Positions 47,086-56,200 of a stretch of 64,000 nucleotides of DNA are shown one piece after another. Source of the DNA: JBGPQJ01 sp963709295. GTDB taxonomy: Bacteria > Chloroflexota > Anaerolineae > Anaerolineales > Villigracilaceae. The notes under the pieces were generated by a model that worked only from the letters and a program-made list of their open reading frames with translations, was not told the origin of the DNA and searched no databases. Every line of letters starts with the position of its first letter. Position 1 is the first letter of the stretch. Position numbers and translations under genes: made by a program. The DNA lies in the NCBI GenBank assembly GCA_963709295.1, contig CAVPVW010000008.1, positions 1 through 64,000 of the forward strand, written 5' to 3'.

Positions 47086-48981
47086 ATGATCATCATTCTC
47101 CCTCTCGCCTACATCGGCATTCTTCTGGCGGTTGGCAATTCCCGCCTGGGAACGGACTGGCGTCAGGCTGCTCTTCGGGCTGCCATGCTTTGGATGGCGT
47201 TCCTCGTTTTCCTCGCCGAAATCCTAAGTCTATTTAACGCCATCACTTCCACTGCGTTATTCATCGGCTGGTGGATTCCCATCCTTGCAGCAGGTTTATA
47301 TCTATGGCAGCGTCGAAAAAACGGTAATCGGATTCTTCTCCCCAGCATGATCCAACCCGAAGGGTGGCTGGACTGGGTTATGCTGGGAGGAATCGTTTTC
47401 TATCTCGCCATGACAGCGCTGGTGGCTTTCCTCGCGCCGCCCAACACCTTCGACTCACTCAACTACCACATGGCGCGCGTCGCGCATTGGGCACAGAACC
47501 AGTCGCTGCGGCATTTTGTCACGGGATTGGATATTCAAAACAGCAACACACCTGGCGCTGAAGCGGCGATTCTCAATATATTTGTTTTAACCGGCGGGGA
47601 TCAGTGGAACAATTTCATCGCCTGGGCAGCCTATGCCGGCAGCGCCATCGGGGCAGCCTGGGTCGCAGCTCAATTCGGCGCGCCAAAAAATGGCCAACGA
47701 CTGGCAGCCATCTTTGCACTCACCCTCCCGATGGGCATCACACAAGCCACCAGCACCATGAACGACGGCGCGGCGGCTTTCTGGCTTTTATGTGTTGCAG
47801 CAGAGGTCGTCTCATTCGGGAAATCAAGCGATCCCCTTGGCCTGCTCTTTCTAGGCCTGGCTGCCGGGGAATCATTCTTAACCAAGGCAACATCTGCAGG
47901 TTATCTGTTACCTTTTGGAATCTGGACAGCGGTTCTCGCCTTCCGACACCTGAAAATCGGACAGGTTGTACTGTATGGTGCCGTTTCTCTCGGGCTGGCG
48001 GTGGCATTGAACGCTGGCTTTATCACCCGCAATTTAATAACCTATGAGACTTTGGTCGACCCCGCCATGACGGAACTGCACAGCAGCCAGCTGCGAAATT
48101 GGCAGGGCGTGACCTCCAACGTGCTGCGCACTGTCGGGCAACAACTGGGCACGCCCATTCCCCATGTCAACGCGGCAGAGTACCTCGTCATTAATGGGAT
48201 CCATCAGGTGATGGGAATCGATATTAATGACCCTCGGATTACGAGCATAGGGAAATTCCGCATCTCCACCCCAAGTTTCAACGAGATCCGGGTGACCAAT
48301 CCATTGCACATGTTTTTTGCCTTGTTGGCTGTCCTGGCAATGATCATCAAGTTTCGCAATGTCGAGAGGACGATCTGGATTTACTTGCTGGTTCTTTTTT
48401 CGGGTTTATTAATTTATTCCACCCTCTTTAAATGGCAGATTTTCGGAAGCCGGCTGCATCTTTCACTCCTGGTCTTGTTGGCCCCGTTGGTTGGATCCGT
48501 CATCACCACAGTTTTTCATCGGTCCATCTTTGCTCATGCGGCCAGTCTGATCCTGTTGATTCTCTCGCTCCCCTGGCTGTTTCGCATCGAGCAGCGTCCG
48601 TTGGTGGATAACCGGGAAGGAATCCCTTTTGCGGGCATGAGCCTGCTCAACACATCACGGGAGGATTGGTATTTCGTCACCGCCGGGAATAAAACAGCGT
48701 TGAAAAGTATCGCCACGACCATTACAGAAGCCAAATGTGATCAGGTGGGAATCGTCATCTCCGGAAGCTCGCCCGAGTATCTCTATTGGGTCGCCCTCGA
48801 CGCGCCGCGGCCCGGGTTGCGCATCGAGTGGATCACCTCGAACTCCGCCACGCTTGGGTTGCAGGACCCCGACTTTGCTCCCTGCGCCGTCATCTGCGAA
48901 AGCTGTGGCGGGGATGACCGTTTCAACAACCTGGTAAAGGTGCTGGATAACGGTTCCCAGCAGCTCTTCCTTGAGCCATGA
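47086..48981 (+). CDS. Multi-pass membrane glycosyltransferase, ArnT/PMT-like (GT-C) type
   Basis: The protein has 631 residues with about twelve membrane helices. Family features are the first-loop acidic pair region (PPNTFDSLNYHMARVAHWAQ, holding the Asp of the DSxxYH motif) and conserved helices after it (FITRNLITYETLVDPAM). GT-C enzymes transfer sugars from polyprenyl-phosphate donors to lipids or proteins on the outer face of the membrane. The acceptor is unknown. It stands alone between a terminator and the RACE gene, whose start follows 20 bases later. Confidence 0.75.
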   Translation: MIIILPLAYIGILLAVGNSRLGTDWRQAALRAAMLWMAFLVFLAEILSLFNAITSTALFIGWWIPILAAGLYLWQRRKNGNRILLPSMIQPEGWLDWVMLGGIVFYLAMTALVAFLAPPNTFDSLNYHMARVAHWAQNQSLRHFVTGLDIQNSNTPGAEAAILNIFVLTGGDQWNNFIAWAAYAGSAIGAAWVAAQFGAPKNGQRLAAIFALTLPMGITQATSTMNDGAAAFWLLCVAAEVVSFGKSSDPLGLLFLGLAAGESFLTKATSAGYLLPFGIWTAVLAFRHLKIGQVVLYGAVSLGLAVALNAGFITRNLITYETLVDPAMTELHSSQLRNWQGVTSNVLRTVGQQLGTPIPHVNAAEYLVINGIHQVMGIDINDPRITSIGKFRISTPSFNEIRVTNPLHMFFALLAVLAMIIKFRNVERTIWIYLLVLFSGLLIYSTLFKWQIFGSRLHLSLLVLLAPLVGSVITTVFHRSIFAHAASLILLILSLPWLFRIEQRPLVDNREGIPFAGMSLLNTSREDWYFVTAGNKTALKSIATTITEAKCDQVGIVISGSSPEYLYWVALDAPRPGLRIEWITSNSATLGLQDPDFAPCAVICESCGGDDRFNNLVKVLDNGSQQLFLEP

Positions 48982-48986
48982 AAATG

Positions 48987-48992
48987 TATAAT
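48987..48992 (+). promoter_or_regulatory. Possible -10 box ahead of the RACE gene
   Basis: TATAAT lies nine bases before the ATG at 49002 and no Shine-Dalgarno is visible. This is the same arrangement as before the gene at 47086. No proper -35 at 17 bp. Confidence 0.4.
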
Positions 48993-49001
48993 GGATAGAC
49001 C

Positions 49002-51023
49002 ATGAAAAAACACCTGGTCATCCTGCAGCCTTCCGGGCGGAGAGGGCACATCGAAGACGGCGTCAGCCTGCGAGCGGCGGCGCGCGAACTTGGCGTGGAC
49101 ATCGAATCCATTTGCGCTGAGAATGCCACCTGCGGCAAGTGCAAGGTGCTGGTCGAGGAGGGGACATTCGAGCGCTACGGCATCACCTCGCACAGGGAGC
49201 ACCTCTCCCCTGTCACCCCAGACGAAGCGGACTATTTTGCCCGCCGCCCCAAGCTTCTCGAAGCACATGGATGGCGGGTCGGTCAGGTGCGGCTATCCTG
49301 CCAGGCCAAAATCCACGGCGATGTATTGATCTCCGTGCCGGAAGAGAGCCAGGGCAACAAACAGATCGTGCGCAAATCCGCCACCCAGCGCCAAATTGAT
49401 ATCAAGCCTTCTCTCCGCAAATACCTGGTGGAAATGGCACCGCCAACCCTCGCGAATCCGCAGGCCGATTGGGAGCGACTCGTCAACGGATTGGCAATGT
49501 CCATGTCGCTGGTGCGGCGCGGGGAAGCAAACCTCCCCTCTCCTGATTCATTATCAATTGACTACTCCACCCTGCGAAATCTCTCCGACATCCTGCGCGA
49601 AGGGGATTTCAAGGTCACCGTTACCGTGTGGCAGGACCGGGAGATTATCCGCGTCGAACCGGGTTATGTCGAGGGGTTATACGGTGCGGCAGTGGATGTC
49701 GGCTCGACGACCATTGCGCTATACCTTTGCAATCTTGAAAACGGCAATATCCTGGCAGCGGAATCTGAGATGAATCCCCAGATCGTGTACGGGGAGGATG
49801 TCATGTCGCGCATCCAGTACACCATGGCCAACCAGGACGGCCTGGAGACTCTGCACAAGGCTGTTGTCAAGACCATCAATCTGTTACTGAGGCAGGCCGC
49901 GAAAACTGCTGAAATCCATCCAGACGACATTTTGGAGATGGTGCTGGTCGGGAACACAACGATGCACCACTTGCTTCTCAACCTGTCACCGAAATACCTG
50001 GGGCATTCGCCCTTCGTGCCGGTGGCTCATCACTCCCTTGACTTCAAAGCCCGCGAGCTGGGTCTGGCGATCAACCCGTCAGGAAACATCCACGTCCTGC
50101 CAACGATTGCCAGTTTCATCGGTGCGGACACGTCGGGTGTGCTGATCGCCGAGGAGCCGCATCACCAGTCGGAAAACTGGCTGATCATTGACATTGGCAC
50201 CAACGCCGAGCTAGTGCTGGGCAACCGCGACAGGTTGGTCTGCACCTCCACGCCGACCGGTCCCGCGCTGGAAGGCGCTCACGTGGAATACGGTATGCGC
50301 GCCGCACCGGGCGCCATTGAGCGGGTCGAGATCGATGCCAATACACTCGAACCGCGGTACAGAATCATCGGCGAAGACAATTGGAACACAGGCAGGGTCA
50401 AAGGCATCTGCGGATCCGCCATCATCGACGCCGTCGCAGAGATGTTCCGGGTGGGCATCCTTGACTCTCGCGGCCGGTTCAAGCGCGGGGTGGAGTCTGA
50501 ACGCCTTCAGGAAACGGATAAGGGTGCAGCCTACATCCTGGCGTGGGAGCGGGAGACCTCCATCGGGCGCGACATCCCCATCACTTCGCAGGATGTGCGC
50601 GCCATTCAGCTTGCCAAAGCGGCATTGTATGTCGCGGCGCGCACGTTGCTGCGCGAGACCGGCATCGGGACGCCGGACAAAATCATCCTGGCCGGCGCAT
50701 TCGGCAGCTACATCGACAAGACCAAGGCCATGCTGATCGGCATGATCCCCGACTGCCCGCTGGAAAATGTATATGCCGTAGGCAATGCCGCGGGAGACGG
50801 CGCGCGCATCGCGCTGTTGAATGTGGAAAAACGCCGCGAAGCGATGGAAGTCGCCCGGCAGGTGACCCGTTATGAACTGCCGACTGATCCCGATTTCCAG
50901 AACCAGTTCATGCTGGCGTTGAACTTTCCGCATATGACCGAACCTTTTCCGCACATCGCGCATCTCATCCCGGACCATAAGCCGGACCCGATGGCAGCCA
51001 AGTTCATGGGAGATAAGAAATGA
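49002..51023 (+). CDS. RACE protein: ATP-dependent reductive activator of corrinoid enzymes
   Basis: RACE proteins reactivate corrinoid proteins by reducing inactive Co(II) to Co(I). The N-terminal ferredoxin domain has the 2Fe-2S cysteines in SICAENATCGKCKVLVEEG and LSCQAKI. The ASKHA-fold region (DUF4445) contains AAVDVGSTTIALYLCN, VLVGNTTMHHLLL, WLIIDIGTNAELVLGNRDR and ILAGAFGSYID. The length is 673 residues, near the family norm. The stop shares ATGA with the homocysteine methyltransferase gene. No corrinoid-binding gene is present in the window, so the substrate protein is elsewhere. Confidence 0.93.
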   Translation: MKKHLVILQPSGRRGHIEDGVSLRAAARELGVDIESICAENATCGKCKVLVEEGTFERYGITSHREHLSPVTPDEADYFARRPKLLEAHGWRVGQVRLSCQAKIHGDVLISVPEESQGNKQIVRKSATQRQIDIKPSLRKYLVEMAPPTLANPQADWERLVNGLAMSMSLVRRGEANLPSPDSLSIDYSTLRNLSDILREGDFKVTVTVWQDREIIRVEPGYVEGLYGAAVDVGSTTIALYLCNLENGNILAAESEMNPQIVYGEDVMSRIQYTMANQDGLETLHKAVVKTINLLLRQAAKTAEIHPDDILEMVLVGNTTMHHLLLNLSPKYLGHSPFVPVAHHSLDFKARELGLAINPSGNIHVLPTIASFIGADTSGVLIAEEPHHQSENWLIIDIGTNAELVLGNRDRLVCTSTPTGPALEGAHVEYGMRAAPGAIERVEIDANTLEPRYRIIGEDNWNTGRVKGICGSAIIDAVAEMFRVGILDSRGRFKRGVESERLQETDKGAAYILAWERETSIGRDIPITSQDVRAIQLAKAALYVAARTLLRETGIGTPDKIILAGAFGSYIDKTKAMLIGMIPDCPLENVYAVGNAAGDGARIALLNVEKRREAMEVARQVTRYELPTDPDFQNQFMLALNFPHMTEPFPHIAHLIPDHKPDPMAAKFMGDKK

Positions 51024-51904
51024 ACCAATTCCTGGAACGATTGAACGCGGGTGAAGTCCTCGTTGCCGATGGCGCAACCGGGACGAATTTGCAGAAAATG
51101 GGATTGAAGGGAAAGTATGTGCCCGAGGATCTTGTGCTGGACCAGCCGGACATCCTGCTCAAACTCGAGACATCCTTTGTCGAAGCCGGGTCGGATATCA
51201 TCCTGACCTGCACCTTCGGCGGGACATCCATCCGGATGAAGGAATCGAAATATGCAAGCCAGTCTGCAGAGGTCAACACCCGCGCCGCCGAATTGGCACG
51301 CAAGGCCGCTTCCAATCGGACCGGTGTGCTGGTAGCCGGCTCCATCGGACCAACCGGCGCACTGATGAAGCCTTTCGGCCCGCTCCTTCCGGAGGAGGCC
51401 AAGGCGTCCTTTGCAGAACAAGCCAAAGCGCTGGCTGAGGGCGGCGTGGACCTTCTGGTCATCGAGACATTTTTCGCCTTCGACGAAGCGACGGCGGCTT
51501 TCGAGGGCGCCCGTTCCGTCACGGATTTGCCGATCGTGGTGAGTTTCAGCTATGACCGCGGCGTGCGTACCATGATGGGCGTCAAACCAGCCGATGTGAT
51601 CAAGAAGTATAAGGAGATGGGTGCATCGGCCGTCGGCGCCAACTGCGGTACGACGCTGGAGAACATGCAAAAAATCGTTCAGGAATATGCCGCCGCGGAG
51701 CCGGGATTCCCGGTCTGGGCCAAGCCCAATGCCGGTTTGCCGCGCATGGAAGGCACCACCGCCGTCTACGATGTCACCCCCGAGCAGATGGGAGAATCCG
51801 CGCTGCGCAACATCGCCAGCGGCGCACGCATCGTCGGCGGCTGCTGCGGATCGTCGCCGGAGCACGTGGCTGGAATTGCGAAAGCGGTCAAATCACGTCT
51901 GTAG
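51020..51904 (+). CDS. Homocysteine S-methyltransferase-family protein
   Basis: A 294-residue TIM barrel like the N-terminal module of MetH. It has VLVADGATGTNLQKMG at the start and Zn-binding cysteines in VGANCGTTLE and IVGGCCGSSPEHVA at the end. It would move a methyl group to homocysteine, giving methionine, most likely from a methyl-corrinoid protein or S-methylmethionine. There is no cobalamin-binding domain in the chain. Coupled to RACE by ATGA and followed by a strong terminator. Confidence 0.9.
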   Translation: MNQFLERLNAGEVLVADGATGTNLQKMGLKGKYVPEDLVLDQPDILLKLETSFVEAGSDIILTCTFGGTSIRMKESKYASQSAEVNTRAAELARKAASNRTGVLVAGSIGPTGALMKPFGPLLPEEAKASFAEQAKALAEGGVDLLVIETFFAFDEATAAFEGARSVTDLPIVVSFSYDRGVRTMMGVKPADVIKKYKEMGASAVGANCGTTLENMQKIVQEYAAAEPGFPVWAKPNAGLPRMEGTTAVYDVTPEQMGESALRNIASGARIVGGCCGSSPEHVAGIAKAVKSRL

Positions 51905-51907
51905 ATC

Positions 51908-51937
51908 AAAAAAGGCGAGGCATGTCTCGCCTTTTTT
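51908..51937 (+). terminator. Strong rho-independent terminator / possible attenuator
   Basis: The arms aaaaaaggcgag and ctcgcctttttt pair perfectly around six bases and end in six T. The hairpin stands three bases after the methyltransferase stop codon and only 12 bases before the start of the next gene on the same strand. Confidence 0.9.
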
Positions 51938-51949
51938 GTAAATGATTCC

Positions 51950-52939
51950 ATGAACCGACGAGACGAAATACTTTCTTTGCTAGGCGGCCAGCGACCCGAA
52001 CAAGTCCCCTGCTTCTCCGGGTTGATCAGCGTCACCGCAGCCGGGTTGGATAGCCTCGGGCTCAACCTCCACGAAGCCCACACGGATGCGGACAGAATGG
52101 CGCGAACGGCTGCGTCCACTTTCAAGCTGACAGGATTCCCTTCCGCGATTGTACCGCTTGATCTATGTGTTGAAGCCGAAGCTCTCGGAGCGGAGATCGA
52201 TTTCCGGGCAACTTCCAGCCGCCCTGAGTACCCGCGACCGGCAAAATCGCTTTACGAACACTGTGAAGAAGTCAGTTCATTAAAAGCCGGCGAAGGTCGG
52301 ATTCCGCTGGTTTGCGAAGCGATTCGCTTGTTAAAGGAAGACATTGGCAAAGAAGCGGTCATCGGCGCCTTCGTGCCGGGGCCATTCACTTTATTATCGT
52401 TGCTGGTCAAGCCGGACAACCTGATGATCGATCTAAAGCGCAAGCCTGCCTCCGTTCAAGCCGCACTGGGAGTAATGGCTGACATGGTGGCTCATTCAGC
52501 ACTGGCGTATCACACTGCCGGAGCAGACATGCTCACCATCCACGAGATGGGAGGTTCCCCCGGTGTGCTCGGTCCGGTCCGATTCGAGATGTTTGTCCTG
52601 CCGCCGCTCAAAAAGCTGCTCGCGTCCCTGCCTGCCCCGCGGATTCTCTCCGTGTGCGGGAATACCAACAGAGCCATGGAACTGCTTGCCCAGGCAGGAG
52701 CGGAGGCCGTCAGCGTGGACCAGGTCAACGATCTGGCCGCTTCTCGCAAGGCGCTGACCAACACGCTGCTTTTCGGCAACATTGATCCGGTGGCAGTGCT
52801 GGCAAATGGCACGGAAGCGCAGGTGCGGCAGATTGTATCGACCGCCATCTCGGCAGGTGTCGACGCCGTTTGGCCAGGCTGCGACCTGTATCCGTCCACG
52901 CCTCTAGAAAACCTGCGCGCGATGCTCCCCTTGAATTAG
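51950..52939 (+). CDS. MtaA/MtbA-like cobamide methyltransferase (URO-D superfamily)
   Basis: The 329-residue TIM barrel has URO-D superfamily blocks (EAVIGAFVPGPFTLLSLLVK; ADMLTIHEMGGSPGVLGPVR) and zinc-type cysteines in ILSVCGNTN and VWPGCDLYP. Methanogen MtaA/MtbA enzymes carry methyl groups from a corrinoid protein to coenzyme M. In a bacterium the acceptor is more likely tetrahydrofolate, homocysteine or another thiol, as yet unknown. It follows the RACE-homocysteine methyltransferase pair and probably works in the same methyl-transfer route. Confidence 0.85.
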   Translation: MNRRDEILSLLGGQRPEQVPCFSGLISVTAAGLDSLGLNLHEAHTDADRMARTAASTFKLTGFPSAIVPLDLCVEAEALGAEIDFRATSSRPEYPRPAKSLYEHCEEVSSLKAGEGRIPLVCEAIRLLKEDIGKEAVIGAFVPGPFTLLSLLVKPDNLMIDLKRKPASVQAALGVMADMVAHSALAYHTAGADMLTIHEMGGSPGVLGPVRFEMFVLPPLKKLLASLPAPRILSVCGNTNRAMELLAQAGAEAVSVDQVNDLAASRKALTNTLLFGNIDPVAVLANGTEAQVRQIVSTAISAGVDAVWPGCDLYPSTPLENLRAMLPLN

Positions 52940-53186
52940 ACCTACATCCTAAGACCTTGCCAGGCAGTTTGTGTTCTCAATAAACTTAATATATTTGAGT
53001 AGTTTTTTTATTTGGACATCACATACCTGCTCGCTGAAATCCAGCAATGTGTCCCACTGGGGCGTTCAGGCTTGCTGCCTGCGCTACTTCATACCCATGT
53101 ATTTTTAGGAAAAAATCGAAAATAAGGTCGAATAGGTGATTAGTACCAATTTCGATAAAACTGGGTTAAATTAGACGTCTTTCAGA

Positions 53187-53192
53187 TATAAT
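53187..53192 (+). promoter_or_regulatory. Possible -10 box for the giant surface protein gene
   Basis: TATAAT lies in an AT-rich intergenic stretch (52,940-53,233), 41 bases ahead of the ATG at 53234. The -35 region is weak. The rest of this 294-base gap shows nothing else. Confidence 0.3.
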
Positions 53193-53233
53193 TATTAACA
53201 ATTTCTAATTTTCGAATAAAAATAGGGTGTTGC

Positions 53234-56200
53234 ATGCATCGGATTAATCTTGTTCTCAAAATCGCGATTATTTTTGTTCTTTTGGCCGGGCAAAGCTTCT
53301 GGGTAAAACTCTCTTCCGTGAACGCAGCTCCGGAAAACAGGGATAATGCGTTGTCCTTCCCCGCTCAAATGAATAAACAGTTTACCCCGATTTCCATTGT
53401 ATCCGGCGGCACCTCCACCATAAGCGTGACCATATTTAACCCTAATTCGTTTCCACTGACCGATGCTCACTATCATGATTATTTCCCGGCTGGGATCACC
53501 CTGGCGAATCCGGTCAATCTCACGATCACCGGCTGCGGTTCTGCTCAGGTCACGAGCAATACCGGAGATCCCCCTCCTGGATCCCCTCCCGGGAATCCGG
53601 GTCCTGCTTTGGCTCCCGGCGATACAGGCTTCAGAATGGACTTCGGCACTGTCCCAGCTCAGGTTGGTTCTACTCCGGGTGAATGCACGGTGACCGTGGA
53701 CGTCACCTCCACCACGCCTGGAAACCTGATCAATACCATCCCCGCCGGTGAATTAGATTCTTATGGTAATGATGCCGGGACAACCGTACGCAATTACCAG
53801 CGAATACCCTGCCAGTGCCACCCTTAATGTAATTGCCGTTCAACCGCCCTCCTTGAGCAAGGCTTTCGCCCCCAACACGATCGCTGCGGGCGGAACTAGT
53901 ACTCTGACGATCACCATCCGGAATAATGATTCAAACAATCCTCTGACCCAGGTCACCCTGACCGATACATTGCCGACCAACGGGGATGGGGACATCTTTG
54001 TGGCGAGCCCGGTGACCACATCCCTGACGGGTTGCGGTTCAGGAACTTTAACAGATGCCAGCGGTAACCCCCTTGTAGGTGGCACAAGCAGATCGGTGCG
54101 GTTGAACAACGGCACCATTGCGCGTAATTCCAATTGTGTGATCACCGTACTGGTCGCTTCCAATACACAGGGAGTCTATACAAACACCATCCCGGCCGGA
54201 CCAGCCACCGTCAACCCTGGGGCAATTCTAACAAGGGAAGGCGTGACCAATGCCTCTGCGGCCAGCGCGCCGCTCAATGTGCAGGCATTCAATTTGACCA
54301 AGTCGTTCGGCACATCGCCAGTGGCGGTTGGTCAAATAAGCCTGGTGACCATTACCATTCAAAACATCGCGACGCTTGACTATACCGGCGTGGACCTGAA
54401 TGACGTGCTTCCTGCAGGTTTGGAATACGTCAGCACGCCCGTGGCAACCACCTGTTCTTCGCCGAGTGTTTCCGTAGCGGTGACCACGACCACCAACAGC
54501 AACGATACCTTGAGCCTGACCGATGGCACTATCCCTGCGGGGACCAGTTGCACCATCACAGCGAATGCGCGTGCGCTTATGAGCACGGCAGCTGGCACTT
54601 ATACCAACACCATCCCTGCCGGAGCGATGAGCACCACGCAGGGCGCCACCAACCATGACCCGGCATCCGCAAGTTTGGATGTTGTCTCGCTATCAATAGC
54701 CAAGTCCTTTTCTCCGTCTACATTTGCAGCTGGAGGAAACACGGTATTAACAATCACGATCAGTAATCCCTCGCCGAACGCCTTCACCGGAACCAGCGTT
54801 TCAGACTCACTTCCAACTTCTCCCAACAGCAACCTGAGCTTCACTGGCATCCCTGTCACGACATGCACGACAGTCGGCCCGCCTACAGAATCGGTAACGA
54901 TCGGCACCACGAACTATACCAATGATACTGTCAGGTTGACTAACGGCACCATCCCTGGAGGCTCAATCTCCTCGCCCGGCACTTGTACCATCACCGCTAC
55001 AGTGACAACCGATGCAGATGCGCCGGAGGCTGCCTACACTGGAGCCAATGCGAACCGAATTCCGGCCGGGGCAATTTCCACGACCGAGGGTGGAACCAAC
55101 TTGACGGCGGCGACTGCACCCGTTACCCTTGAAACCATTAGGGTCAGCAAAGCTTTCAACCCGGACACGGTTACCTACCCCAACGCGAGCCGCCTGACCA
55201 TCACCATCACCAACCCGGTGACTGGCGGGGCTCTCACAGGGATCAGCCTGACCGATACATTGCCGTTAGGGTTGGAAATCGCGCCTCCTCAACCATCTCC
55301 GCCAGCTCCAGCAAATCCGGCAACAACATGTAATTTTTCCACGACGCCTACTCTCACAGCAGTTACTGGAACGCGTGATATCATCTTGTCAAATGGTTCT
55401 CTCCCCGCTGCCACGACCGCAGCGACCAGTTGCACCATCGTGGTCTACGTGCGGCCGACCTCCAGCGCATCGAGCGGAAGCTATCGCAATACATTAGGAC
55501 CCGGATCGGTGACAACCGGCGAAGGTCCTACCAACAGTAACACTTCCGATGCAGACCTGACCGTCAACGCCGTCAGCGTCAGCAAATCCTTCCAGTACTC
55601 CGGTTTCCAGGCCGGCGGTAACAACATTCTGACGATTACCTTGAGGAATTGGACCGGCGTAGCATTCACGGGCGTGGCGGTGAGCGATACCCTGCCAACC
55701 AGCCCAAACAGCAACCTGGAGTTCGTTCCAGGAAGCGCAGCCAGCGACTGCGGTGTACCCCCAGGGACAGTGTTCCTGACAGGCGGCCCGCCGCCCCGGA
55801 CCGTGAGTTTGAACGGCGGCACGATCCCGGCCAACAGCACCTGTACCATTACCGCTACCGTGACAACCGATCCGTTCGCGCCGGCGGATTCGTATATCAA
55901 TACCATCCCTGTTGGCGCTTTGACGACTGCAGAGGGTCCGAGCAACACCACGGCAGCGACCGCGCCTGTCAGCGTTTATGCCGACACGACCGGGGTGACC
56001 GGTACAAAGAGCTTCACGCCCACGTCGATCAATCTCGGTCAGAGTTCGCGCCTGCGTCTGACCTTTACCGCTCCTCCCGATACTGGCCTGTCCAGTTTTT
56101 CCTTTACCGATACCTTTCCCACGGCAGGTAATGGGGACGTGGAAGTGGCAAGTCCGCTCTCCGTAGCCAACTCCTGTGGGGGTTCGGTCACCGATGGCAC

